Assembly (NCBI GenBank): GCA_026991065.1
Contig: JALXCG010000559.1
Coordinates: forward strand, 1 to 16,429
DNA: 16,429 bases
Source of the DNA: Gemmatimonadota bacterium
GTDB taxonomy: Bacteria; GCA-2686955
Direction of reading: 5' to 3'
Shown one piece after another: positions 1 through 7,235 of the stretch (within the stretch, counting starts at the first letter, position 1; every line of letters begins with the position of its first letter). Under the pieces are notes generated by a model that saw only the letters and a program-made list of their open reading frames with translations, ran no database searches and had not been told where the DNA came from. The position numbers were made by a program, and so were the translations under genes.

Positions 1-1
1 G

Positions 2-283
2 GGTGCGCATGGTGGCCGGCGGTTGCGGGCGGTCCTGCGTTTGCCGGCGCGGCTTCCGGTTGGTAGCTATCGCTTGCGTCTCGAGGGGTTTCGCGATGGG
101 AAGGCGGTCGAGTTGGCGGAGAGCGAGGTTCTCGTGCGCACTCACGGCGTGATCAAAGGGCTGCGCACGCTTGCTTTCGAGCATGGGCTTCTGTACGGCT
201 GCACGGCGGTGTTGGTCGCGTTGATCGCTGGTTTTGCCACTGGCATTGCCTTTGGCAGGGGCTCATCTCATGGTGGTCATTGA
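2..283 (+). CDS. C-terminal part of a TIGR02186 (Alph_Pro_TM)-like membrane protein, 5'-truncated by window
   Basis: The reading frame is open from the first complete codon at position 2 to TGA at 281-283, so the gene starts upstream of the window. The visible part of about 93 residues has a beta-rich stretch (LPARLPVGSYRLRLEGF, then an acidic strand) like the last strands of an immunoglobulin-like domain. A short linker and one hydrophobic segment (about LLYGCTAVLVALIAGFATGI) follow, then a short glycine/histidine-rich tail. This matches my recollection of the C-terminus of the TIGR02186/Alph_Pro_TM family, whose genes often sit beside TauE/SafE-type exporters. That identification is from memory of family style, not from a search. 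It is followed after 45 bases by the dikinase-like gene on the same strand, so the two are probably co-transcribed. Alternative: any C-tail-anchored periplasmic protein. Confidence 0.6.
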   Translation, partial: GAHGGRRLRAVLRLPARLPVGSYRLRLEGFRDGKAVELAESEVLVRTHGVIKGLRTLAFEHGLLYGCTAVLVALIAGFATGIAFGRGSSHGGH

Positions 284-328
284 GTGGTGCCGGCGCCGGC
301 GAGTGGGGAACAGGACGGAGCGTGACCC

Positions 329-2884
329 ATGAAGTGGGGCAGGATTCTTGGCGGCGGTTCGCGCGAAGACGCACTGGGCAATCTGCGCAGCCGAATCGCG
401 GCTTTTCGCGACCTGCTCGAAAAGAACAACCGCGTTCTCGAGACCATCGGTGATGCCACGGAGAAACTCGGTGGCGACTATCTCTTTGATAGCCAGTATC
501 TGCGTTCTTTGGATTCTGAGTTGGCGATCGCGGTGGCCGCGGTCGTCGCCGACTTGGGGGTCATAGCGCCCAAGCGTCACGCTGATCTGAAGCGGAGTTT
601 TGATCAGATCCGCGAGGCGATCCGGGCGCGGCTGGAGTCACGTCCAACGCCTCGCGGTGGGCCTTTCGTGCTGAGAATGGACCAAGTCGGCAGCGAGCAG
701 GCCTGGCTGGTCGGAGAGAAACTGGCCCGGCTGGGGGAGATTCGCACGCGCCTGGGAGTGCGCGTGCCTGCGGGATTCGTCATCACGGCGACAGCCTATG
801 AGCGCTCCTTTGCGAACGCCCGCCTGGCGGAGCTTTTGGCGCGGGCCCAACTCCCCGGGGCGGACCTGGTGGAATCCGCCACGCGCTTGGGCGAGGCGAT
901 CTCTTCCGCGAGTCTGCCGTCGGGACCGCTGCATGCGCTCAAGCGCGCGCTGCGCGGATTCGACCGGCGGGCGCGTTTTGCGGTGCGCAGCAGTGCTCTG
1001 GGGGAGGATGATCGGTTGAGCTTCGCCGGAGTTCACCGCAGCATTCTCAATGTCCCACGCAATCAGGTGACGGATGCCTGGGTGCGCGTAGTTGCCAGTC
1101 TCTTCGATGAACGGGCGCTGCGCTACCGGCGAGAGCATCAGGAGCCGTTGGACCAGGCCGCAATGGCGGTGGGGTGTCTGCTCCTGGTCCCGGCTCGGGC
1201 GAGCGGGGTGATGTATACCGTGGATCCCGCCGACCCGGAGCGCAATGTGGTCCTGGTGGATGCGGCTTGGGGATTGGGGCGAACAGTGGTGGAGGGCAGC
1301 GGTGCTGTCGACCGCTTCAGCATTGAGCGAGGGGCTTCTCCACGAATTGTCGGGAGGCGGATTGGCGCCAAGAGCCATCAGTGGGTGGCCGCGGAGGGCG
1401 CGGGTCTGGAGAGAGTGGAAGTGGACCCGGAGTTTGTGCAGCAACCGGCGGTTGGGGATGAAACCCTACTGCAACTGGCGAAGATCGGGCTGGCGATTGA
1501 GCGCCACATGCGCTGCCCGCAGGACATCGAGTGGGCCGTTGATGGTCACGGGGATGTGTGGATTCTGCAGGCCCGGGCACTGCGCGTCCGCCCGGTCCCG
1601 AAGGAGCGTGCTCAGCGTCTCATTCAGGTTCTTGCCGAACATCCGCGTTTGATGGCCAATCGCGGGGTGATCGCCTGCCGGGGTATCGGCGCCGGCAAGG
1701 TGGTCGTGCCGCGGGAGGGGGCGGGAATGGAGAGCTTTCCCGCCGGCAGCGTTCTGGTCGCCCGCTATCCATCACCGCGATTGGCCCGGTTTATTCCGGT
1801 GGCGAGCGCCATTGTGACCGACGCCGGTGCTTCCACGGGGCACCTGGCCACACTTGCTCGCGAGCGCCGGGTTCCGGCGATCATGGGGACCGGGATCGCG
1901 ACGGAGGTCTTGCGTCCGGGGGCCGAGATTACTGTAGACGCTGAGGAAAACGTTATTTACGACGGTAGAGTGCCACAACTGACCCATTTTGGCTTGCTGC
2001 AGCCGGATGACTACTGTGACACCAAAGAGTTTCGTGTGTTGCGGGCGATGCTCGCTCACATCGCTCCGCTCGCGCTGCGGGATCCCACGGCGCCGGAGTT
2101 CACGGCCAAGGCCTGTCGTTCCTACCATGACATCATCCGTTACGCTCACGAGATGGCATTGACTGAACTCTCCAATCCCGGTGGGTTTGGTTTGGGAAAA
2201 CTCAGCCGCCGCGGGGAGCACACTTGGGAGTTGGATCTGGAGATACCGCTTGACCTCCTGGTGATCGACATCGGCGGTGGGGTTCGCGGCGGTAGAAAGA
2301 AGCGGAGAATCGCTCCCTCCGCGCTGACTTGTCGGCCGCTGAGCCGAGTTCTCGAAGCGCTTGCGCGACCGGGAGTCTGGGCGCGGGCGCCGGCCGGAAT
2401 GGATCTGGCCGGGTTCATGGCGAGCGCGACTCGCTCCATGACCCTGACTGCTCCCGCCGCCGGAATCCCTCAGCGCAATCTGGCGATTGTCTCTGACCGC
2501 TACATGAACCTCAGCCTCAAACTTGGCTATCACTTCAATGTTGTGGATGCCTATCTTGGGAATAGCCGCGAGAACAGCCATGTGCTGTTTCGGTTTGTTG
2601 GCGGTGTCACCGAACTGGTGCGGCGCACGCGTCGGGCCAAGCTACTCTCCGAGATTCTCGCCCATTATGATTTTTCGGTTACCCGCAGCGGGGATCTGGT
2701 GCTGGCCCGCCTGGTCAGCGCAACCCCCGCATTGGTTGAGGAGCGTCTTCTGATGGTGGGACGTTTGATCGGTTTCTCACGACAACTGGACATCCTCTTG
2801 CACGATGACGATACGGCAGACAGGCTGCTTGCGGATTTCATCGCGGGCGCTCCCCAGCCCCTGCGTCCCGGTACCGAAACATGA
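329..2884 (+). CDS. PEP-synthase-like ATP-grasp/phosphohistidine protein with unrelated C-terminal domain
   Basis: 851 residues; ATG 329 is preceded by GGAG at 317-320. Residues 1-110 are mostly helical and charged and look like an extra N-terminal segment. Residues about 115-420 resemble the PPDK/PEP-synthase ATP-binding domain: the VPAGFVIT strand at 146-153, RSSALGED at 220-227, the glycine-rich GLG at 315-317, and the closing IEWA/ILQAR elements at 400-416. Residues about 450-545 are the swivelling phosphohistidine domain, with TDAGASTGH at 497-505 placing the phospho-accepting histidine at 505. Canonical PEP synthases continue with a PEP/pyruvate TIM barrel; here residues 550-851 show no recognisable barrel motifs and I cannot assign them. 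The enzyme probably moves a phosphate from ATP through His505 to an unknown acceptor, as rifampin phosphotransferase does with another domain order. It likely sits in one operon with the response regulator and kinase-like gene downstream. The product name pyruvate, water dikinase would be misleading. Confidence 0.85.
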   Translation: MKWGRILGGGSREDALGNLRSRIAAFRDLLEKNNRVLETIGDATEKLGGDYLFDSQYLRSLDSELAIAVAAVVADLGVIAPKRHADLKRSFDQIREAIRARLESRPTPRGGPFVLRMDQVGSEQAWLVGEKLARLGEIRTRLGVRVPAGFVITATAYERSFANARLAELLARAQLPGADLVESATRLGEAISSASLPSGPLHALKRALRGFDRRARFAVRSSALGEDDRLSFAGVHRSILNVPRNQVTDAWVRVVASLFDERALRYRREHQEPLDQAAMAVGCLLLVPARASGVMYTVDPADPERNVVLVDAAWGLGRTVVEGSGAVDRFSIERGASPRIVGRRIGAKSHQWVAAEGAGLERVEVDPEFVQQPAVGDETLLQLAKIGLAIERHMRCPQDIEWAVDGHGDVWILQARALRVRPVPKERAQRLIQVLAEHPRLMANRGVIACRGIGAGKVVVPREGAGMESFPAGSVLVARYPSPRLARFIPVASAIVTDAGASTGHLATLARERRVPAIMGTGIATEVLRPGAEITVDAEENVIYDGRVPQLTHFGLLQPDDYCDTKEFRVLRAMLAHIAPLALRDPTAPEFTAKACRSYHDIIRYAHEMALTELSNPGGFGLGKLSRRGEHTWELDLEIPLDLLVIDIGGGVRGGRKKRRIAPSALTCRPLSRVLEALARPGVWARAPAGMDLAGFMASATRSMTLTAPAAGIPQRNLAIVSDRYMNLSLKLGYHFNVVDAYLGNSRENSHVLFRFVGGVTELVRRTRRAKLLSEILAHYDFSVTRSGDLVLARLVSATPALVEERLLMVGRLIGFSRQLDILLHDDDTADRLLADFIAGAPQPLRPGTET

Positions 2885-2910
2885 CCTGCTGGCGGAGTCT
2901 CCTGCTTATC

Positions 2911-2928
2911 AGTTACACGAGTTACACG
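2911..2928. repeat. Tandem 9-bp direct repeat AGTTACACG x2
   Basis: Two perfect adjacent copies of AGTTACACG occupy 2911-2919 and 2920-2928, in the 110-base gap between the dikinase-like gene and the response regulator. Their position 67 bases before the regulator's ATG would suit an operator, but two copies of a 9-mer can also arise by slippage. No -10/-35 pair could be assigned confidently in this gap. Confidence 0.5.
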
Positions 2929-2994
2929 GCGATCGGCGTTCCTGGGAGTCTGCCCGGGGACGTTGCTCAGCAAGCTTGAAAGCGGATCTGGACC

Positions 2995-3402
2995 ATGACA
3001 CTCGGCACCCGAATCCTGATTCTGGACGACGAGAAGATTGTTTGTGATCGCCTTGAGTTGATGCTTACCAAGCTCGGCTTCGAAGTGATGTCATGCACCG
3101 ATAGCCAGGAGGCGGTCAATCTGCTGAGCGCGGAACACTTCGACATTCTGGTGACTGATCTGAAGATGCCCGGAATTGGCGGGATGGATGTCCTGAAGTT
3201 TGTGCGCGAGCAGCGACCCACCACCAAAGTGATTGTCATTACGGGATTCGCGACCACCGAGACGGCCAAGAAGGCCCTTGCGCAAGGGGCCGTGGAGTTC
3301 GTTCCGAAACCATTCAAAATGAGCCATTTGCGCGACCTTGTCGTGCATATCGCGGAGGCGCTGCCCCCCTCCGCGGGGGATGAAACCGCAACCATTCGCT
3401 GA
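2995..3402 (+). CDS. Stand-alone receiver-domain response regulator
   Basis: 135 residues, consisting of a single CheY-like receiver domain with no output domain. The acidic pocket is D11-D12, the phospho-acceptor is D55 in LVTDLKMPG, the switch threonine is T83 in VITGF, and the conserved lysine is K105 in PKPF. All active-site residues are present, so it should be phosphorylatable. ATG 2995 has a modest GGAT at 2984-2987. No histidine kinase is visible in the window. The neighbours are a phosphohistidine dikinase-like protein upstream and a kinase-like/BON protein 39 bases downstream, so it may take its signal from a distant kinase or act inside this module (inference). The last 15 or so residues are a short unstructured tail. 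Confidence 0.93.
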   Translation: MTLGTRILILDDEKIVCDRLELMLTKLGFEVMSCTDSQEAVNLLSAEHFDILVTDLKMPGIGGMDVLKFVREQRPTTKVIVITGFATTETAKKALAQGAVEFVPKPFKMSHLRDLVVHIAEALPPSAGDETATIR

Positions 3403-3441
3403 TTTCATGCCAGGTGCCGGCGATTCCGGAGGAGAAAACCC

Positions 3442-4257
3442 ATGTCGATTGTTACCATTTCGCGGGGAACGTTCAGTGGTGCCAAGGCAATCGCCGAGTG
3501 TGTCTCTGGTCATCTTGGTTATGAGTGTGTGAGTCGCGAAGTTCTGCTGAATGCTGCGCAGGAGTATGGGGTTTCCATCGATGCGCTGGCGGCTGCGTTG
3601 GATAAGCCGCCGCGCTTTCTTGAGCGGCTCGGGCGCCAAAGAGATGTGTATATCGCCTTCATTCGCGCCAGCCTGGCGGAGCGTGCTCTGCGCGGGAAGC
3701 TCATCTACCACGGCAATGCCGGGCATTTCCTTCTGGGAGAAGTGGGGCATGTCCTGCGCGTGCGGGTTATTGCGCCTCTGGAGTTTCGCCTCGATGCCGC
3801 GATGAAGGCTCTGGGGGTTTCGCGGGAGGAGGCGCTGGCCCACATTGAGCGCGTCGACCGTCAGCGTGCGCGCTGGACCCAGTTTCTTTACGGAGCCTCA
3901 TGGGACGATCCGCGGCACTACGATTTGGTCGTGAATCTTGAGAAGATGGGGATCGGCACCGCATGCGAGGTGGTTGCGCATGCCATCTCTCTACCGGCTT
4001 TCGAGCCCAGCGACGAATCGTTTCGCGCGCTCAGGGCGATTGCCTTGAAAAGCCGGGTGCTGGCCGCGCTCGCCGCCGATTCACGAACCTTCGACGCCAG
4101 CAACGTTGACGTGGAGATCAACGGCTCGGCCTGCAGGGTGCAGGGGTGGGTGCGCCTGCAGAGCACACTCGACGCGATTCCGGAGGTTGTCGGCTCAGTG
4201 GAAGGCGTGACGAGCGTGGAGTGCCGGGTCGTGGTGCGTTCCGGAATCGTTGTTTGA
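3442..4257 (+). CDS. Cytidylate-kinase-like protein with C-terminal BON domain
   Basis: 271 residues; ATG 3442 has a strong GGAGGAG at 3428-3434. Residues 1-185 resemble the Cytidylate_kin2 (AAK-like) family. The N-terminal strand VTISRGTFSGAKAIAE (4-19) sits where the ITISREYGSGG P-loop variant of that family lies, followed by the RLGRQRDVY region, a YHGNAGHFLL strand (89-98) and the terminal YDLVVNLEKMG element (160-170). The loop lacks the GKS/T of true CMP kinases, so nucleotide binding may be altered. Residues about 203-266 look like a BON domain (alternating strands around VDVEINGSACRVQGWV, then GVTSVECRV), a module usually tied to membrane or ligand binding. The kinase-like and BON parts form one uninterrupted frame. 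It is the last gene of the dikinase/receiver cluster and probably part of the same function, which is unknown. It should not be named cmk. Confidence 0.8.
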   Translation: MSIVTISRGTFSGAKAIAECVSGHLGYECVSREVLLNAAQEYGVSIDALAAALDKPPRFLERLGRQRDVYIAFIRASLAERALRGKLIYHGNAGHFLLGEVGHVLRVRVIAPLEFRLDAAMKALGVSREEALAHIERVDRQRARWTQFLYGASWDDPRHYDLVVNLEKMGIGTACEVVAHAISLPAFEPSDESFRALRAIALKSRVLAALAADSRTFDASNVDVEINGSACRVQGWVRLQSTLDAIPEVVGSVEGVTSVECRVVVRSGIVV

Positions 4258-4361
4258 CGCTTTTGCCGATTGTCGGGCAGGAAATCGCGGAGTCGAGAGT
4301 GGGGTGGGTTATTCTCCCTCCCTTCTTCTTTCACGTGATCCTCTCAGCTTCGGAGCAACCC

Positions 4362-7127
4362 ATGCCGCATCCCTACGCCCCATTCTTGGAACAGGTCCGC
4401 AAACCAGGGCGCTACCTGGGGGGCGAGTATGGGCAGGTGCGAAAGGACCCCGAAACCGTTGAGTTGAACCTCTGCCTGGCTTTCCCGGACCTGTACGACA
4501 TTGGCATGTCGCACCTGGGAACGAAGATCCTCTACACCCTCCTGAATCGGGACCCACGGATCGCCTGTGAACGTTGCTTCACGCCCTGGCCGGATATGGA
4601 GGCGGCTCTGCGGGCGCACGACTTGCCGCTGCTCTCGCTCGAGAACCACCGTCCGTTGCGTGATTTCGATGTGGTCGGTATCTCGCTTCAGTATGAGATG
4701 ACCTATACCAACGTGCTTACGCTCTTGGAGTTGGGGGGGATTCCTCTGCATGCGGAGGAGCGCGGCGAAGAGGATCCCCTGGTGATTGGTGGTGGCCCTA
4801 CGGCCCTGCATCCGGAGCCGGTGGCGCCGTTTTTCGACCTCTTTTTTATCGGCGAGGCGGAGCAGACCCTGGGGACGGTGCTGCTCCGCTATAAGGAGTT
4901 GCGTCGCAATGGAGGAGCGCGTCAGGATTCGCTGATCGCGTTGGTGCAAGAATTTCCCGGGCTCTACGCGCCGGCGCTCTACGCCCTGGAGGAGGAGCCG
5001 CGGACTGGTGCGCTGGTTGTGGGAAAGCCGCTCTACCCGGGAGTTCCGCCGCGGGTCCAACGCGTCTGGGTGGATGAACTGGATCGTTTTCCGTTTCCTG
5101 ACGATTTTCCCGTGCCTCTGGCGGAAGCGGTCTTCGACCGCATGAGCATCGAGATCGCGCGCGGCTGCACCGAGGGGTGTCGCTTTTGCCAGGCGGGCAT
5201 GGTCTACCGGCCGGTTCGTGAGCGCAGTCCGCGCGAGGTGATCCGAACGGTCCTCTCGGCAGTAAACAAAGGGGGATTCGATGAAGTGAGTCTGACCTCG
5301 CTTTCCACCGCCGATTACTCCTGCATCGAGCCATTGGTGCATGACCTGGGGGTCGAATTGCGTCGGGAGCGGGTCTCGCTCTCCGTCTCTTCCCTGCGTG
5401 CATATGGGCTGGATGGCGGAGTGCTGGATGATATCCGCTCGGTGCGGGCGACTGGCCTGACCTTTGCTCCGGAGGCCGGAACGCAGCGAATGCGCAATGT
5501 GATCAACAAGAATGTGACTGAAGAGGATCTTTTGGCCTGCGCGCGGGAGGTGTTCTCGCGTGGCTGGGAACGAATGAAACTCTATTTCATGATCGGTCTG
5601 CCCACCGAGACCGATGCCGACGTGCTGGGGATCGTCGATACTGCGGAGCGCACCCGTGACGAGGGGCGTCGCGCCCGCGGCGGCGGCCGTCCAGAGGTCA
5701 CGATCAGTGTCTCCAGCCATGTGCCGAAGCCGCATACCCCTTTTCAATGGGCGGCCATGGATTCGATCACCGAGATTGAGCGCAAACAGGAACTGCTGCG
5801 CGAGGCGGCGCGTCCCCGGCGGCTCAAGCTGAAATGGCACGATGCTCGAATCAGTTACCTGGAGGGGATCGCGGCGCGTGGAGATCGGCGCGTCGCGGTC
5901 GCGATCGAGGATGCCTGGCGGCGGGGGTGTCGTTTTGATGGGTGGAGCGAGCATCTGCGTTTCGATCTGTGGGTTGAAGCCCTGACCGCGGCCGGACTTG
6001 AGTTGGAACGCTACCTGGGAACGCTGCCTGTGGACGCACGCCTGCCCTGGGACCACATCGATGTTGGGGTTGAAGCGGAGTTTGTGCGCAAGGAGTATCG
6101 CAAGGCCGTTGCCGGTCGGTTCTCCCCTCCTTGTGGCAAGCCCTTTCAAGCGCAGGCCTTTCCCACGCATGTGGCGGCGCACGATGCCGATACCCGCAAG
6201 TTGATCTGTTACGACTGTGGCATCGCCTGCGACATGGAGCGGATGCGCGACGATCGCCGGACCTTCCTGGAGTCGATGCAGGCCTTTCAGAAACGTCAAC
6301 GGGATGCCGGCGAGGAACCGGCCCAGCCCACGGCACCAGCCACTCCCGCCGCCCCGCAGCGCCGGCGCGGCCATCGACAGCCGCCGGCGACCTTCACGGA
6401 TCGTCCCGGCTTTCGCTTTCGGTTGCGCTATGCCAAGCTGAAGGCTGACCGCTTTATCGGTCATCTTGACACGATCCGCGTTTGGCCGCGCGTATTTCGC
6501 CGGGCCGGGATTCCCCTGAACTACAGTCGAGGTTTTCATCCTCACCCGCTCCTCAGTTTTGGTCCCGCGCTGCCGCTGGGAACCGCTTCGCTGGGGGAGT
6601 ATCTCGATCTGGTGTCCGCGGTCGATCTGCCGCCGGAGGAGATGCGTGAGCGACTGAATGCGCACAGTTCCGAAGGGCTTCGGGTCGAGGCCGTGGAGCG
6701 GCTGGAACCCGGGGCGCCCAAGCTGGTGCGAGTGCTCCAGCGGGCTGAATACCTGCTGGTCTACTCTGCGGATGCGTGGGAACCAGCCGACCTCGCCGCG
6801 CAAGCGCGGGCACTGCTGGCACGTGAAGAGATCTTGGTGCTGCGTCGAGACAAGAAGGGGCGCGAACGCGAGCGCGATCTGCGTCCGCTGATCGTGGCGC
6901 TCCAGCCCACGCGGGTGGAGGGGCTCGACCCGCGTCTGGGGGTGGCGGATGGGGCGCTTGGAGTACGCCTGGATCTGCGTCTGGACCAGGGGTGGCTCTT
7001 GCGCCCGGCAGATCTGATGCCTCTCCTCGACCCGACACTGCCGGCTCCGTTGCTGACGGTTCGTCTGGGCTGCTGGCACGAGGTCGATGGACAGTGTCGG
7101 GATCCGCTTGCTGCCTCCTCGGTATAA
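4362..7127 (+). CDS. Fused TIGR03960-family radical SAM protein and DUF2344 (TIGR03936) domain
   Basis: 921 residues from ATG 4362, chosen because GGAG at 4352-4355 precedes it and the product then opens with the family-typical RKPGRYLGGE. The open frame extends further upstream but into the preceding gene. Residues 1-200 are a B12-binding-like domain (LAFPDLYDIGMSHLG, DVVGISLQYEM, LVIGGGPT). The radical SAM core carries C269-x3-C273-x2-C276 in RGCTEGCRFCQ, the 4Fe-4S/SAM site. Four more cysteines, C591, C616, C619 and C623, could hold a second metal centre. A proline/arginine-rich linker at about 645-683 leads to the DUF2344 domain from 684 (FRFRLRYAKLKADRFIGHLD, then GFHPHPLLSFGPALPLG). In many clostridia these are two adjacent genes near rng/rplU; here they are one polypeptide. 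The substrate is unknown; an RNA- or ribosome-related role is only suggested by that linkage elsewhere. Confidence 0.92.
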   Translation: MPHPYAPFLEQVRKPGRYLGGEYGQVRKDPETVELNLCLAFPDLYDIGMSHLGTKILYTLLNRDPRIACERCFTPWPDMEAALRAHDLPLLSLENHRPLRDFDVVGISLQYEMTYTNVLTLLELGGIPLHAEERGEEDPLVIGGGPTALHPEPVAPFFDLFFIGEAEQTLGTVLLRYKELRRNGGARQDSLIALVQEFPGLYAPALYALEEEPRTGALVVGKPLYPGVPPRVQRVWVDELDRFPFPDDFPVPLAEAVFDRMSIEIARGCTEGCRFCQAGMVYRPVRERSPREVIRTVLSAVNKGGFDEVSLTSLSTADYSCIEPLVHDLGVELRRERVSLSVSSLRAYGLDGGVLDDIRSVRATGLTFAPEAGTQRMRNVINKNVTEEDLLACAREVFSRGWERMKLYFMIGLPTETDADVLGIVDTAERTRDEGRRARGGGRPEVTISVSSHVPKPHTPFQWAAMDSITEIERKQELLREAARPRRLKLKWHDARISYLEGIAARGDRRVAVAIEDAWRRGCRFDGWSEHLRFDLWVEALTAAGLELERYLGTLPVDARLPWDHIDVGVEAEFVRKEYRKAVAGRFSPPCGKPFQAQAFPTHVAAHDADTRKLICYDCGIACDMERMRDDRRTFLESMQAFQKRQRDAGEEPAQPTAPATPAAPQRRRGHRQPPATFTDRPGFRFRLRYAKLKADRFIGHLDTIRVWPRVFRRAGIPLNYSRGFHPHPLLSFGPALPLGTASLGEYLDLVSAVDLPPEEMRERLNAHSSEGLRVEAVERLEPGAPKLVRVLQRAEYLLVYSADAWEPADLAAQARALLAREEILVLRRDKKGRERERDLRPLIVALQPTRVEGLDPRLGVADGALGVRLDLRLDQGWLLRPADLMPLLDPTLPAPLLTVRLGCWHEVDGQCRDPLAASSV

Positions 7128-7235
7128 GAAAGAAATGGTGGAGAACGCTGCAGGGGGCGCGCCGGATGTCCGATTCTGGGAATAGCGTCGTCTCGCTCCT
7201 CGTCGGGATCCATCGCGTCACCCAGGAGAGGCCCC

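Noticed and set aside
289-300. GCCGGCGCCGGC palindrome between the first two genes
   Set aside because: Simple alternating GC palindromes are common by chance in GC-rich DNA, and nothing else marks it as an operator.
4344-7079. A 911-codon open frame on the minus strand opposite the radical SAM gene
   Set aside because: It mirrors the codon bias of a GC-rich gene on the other strand; the product lacks recognisable motifs, while the + strand product has clear family signatures throughout.
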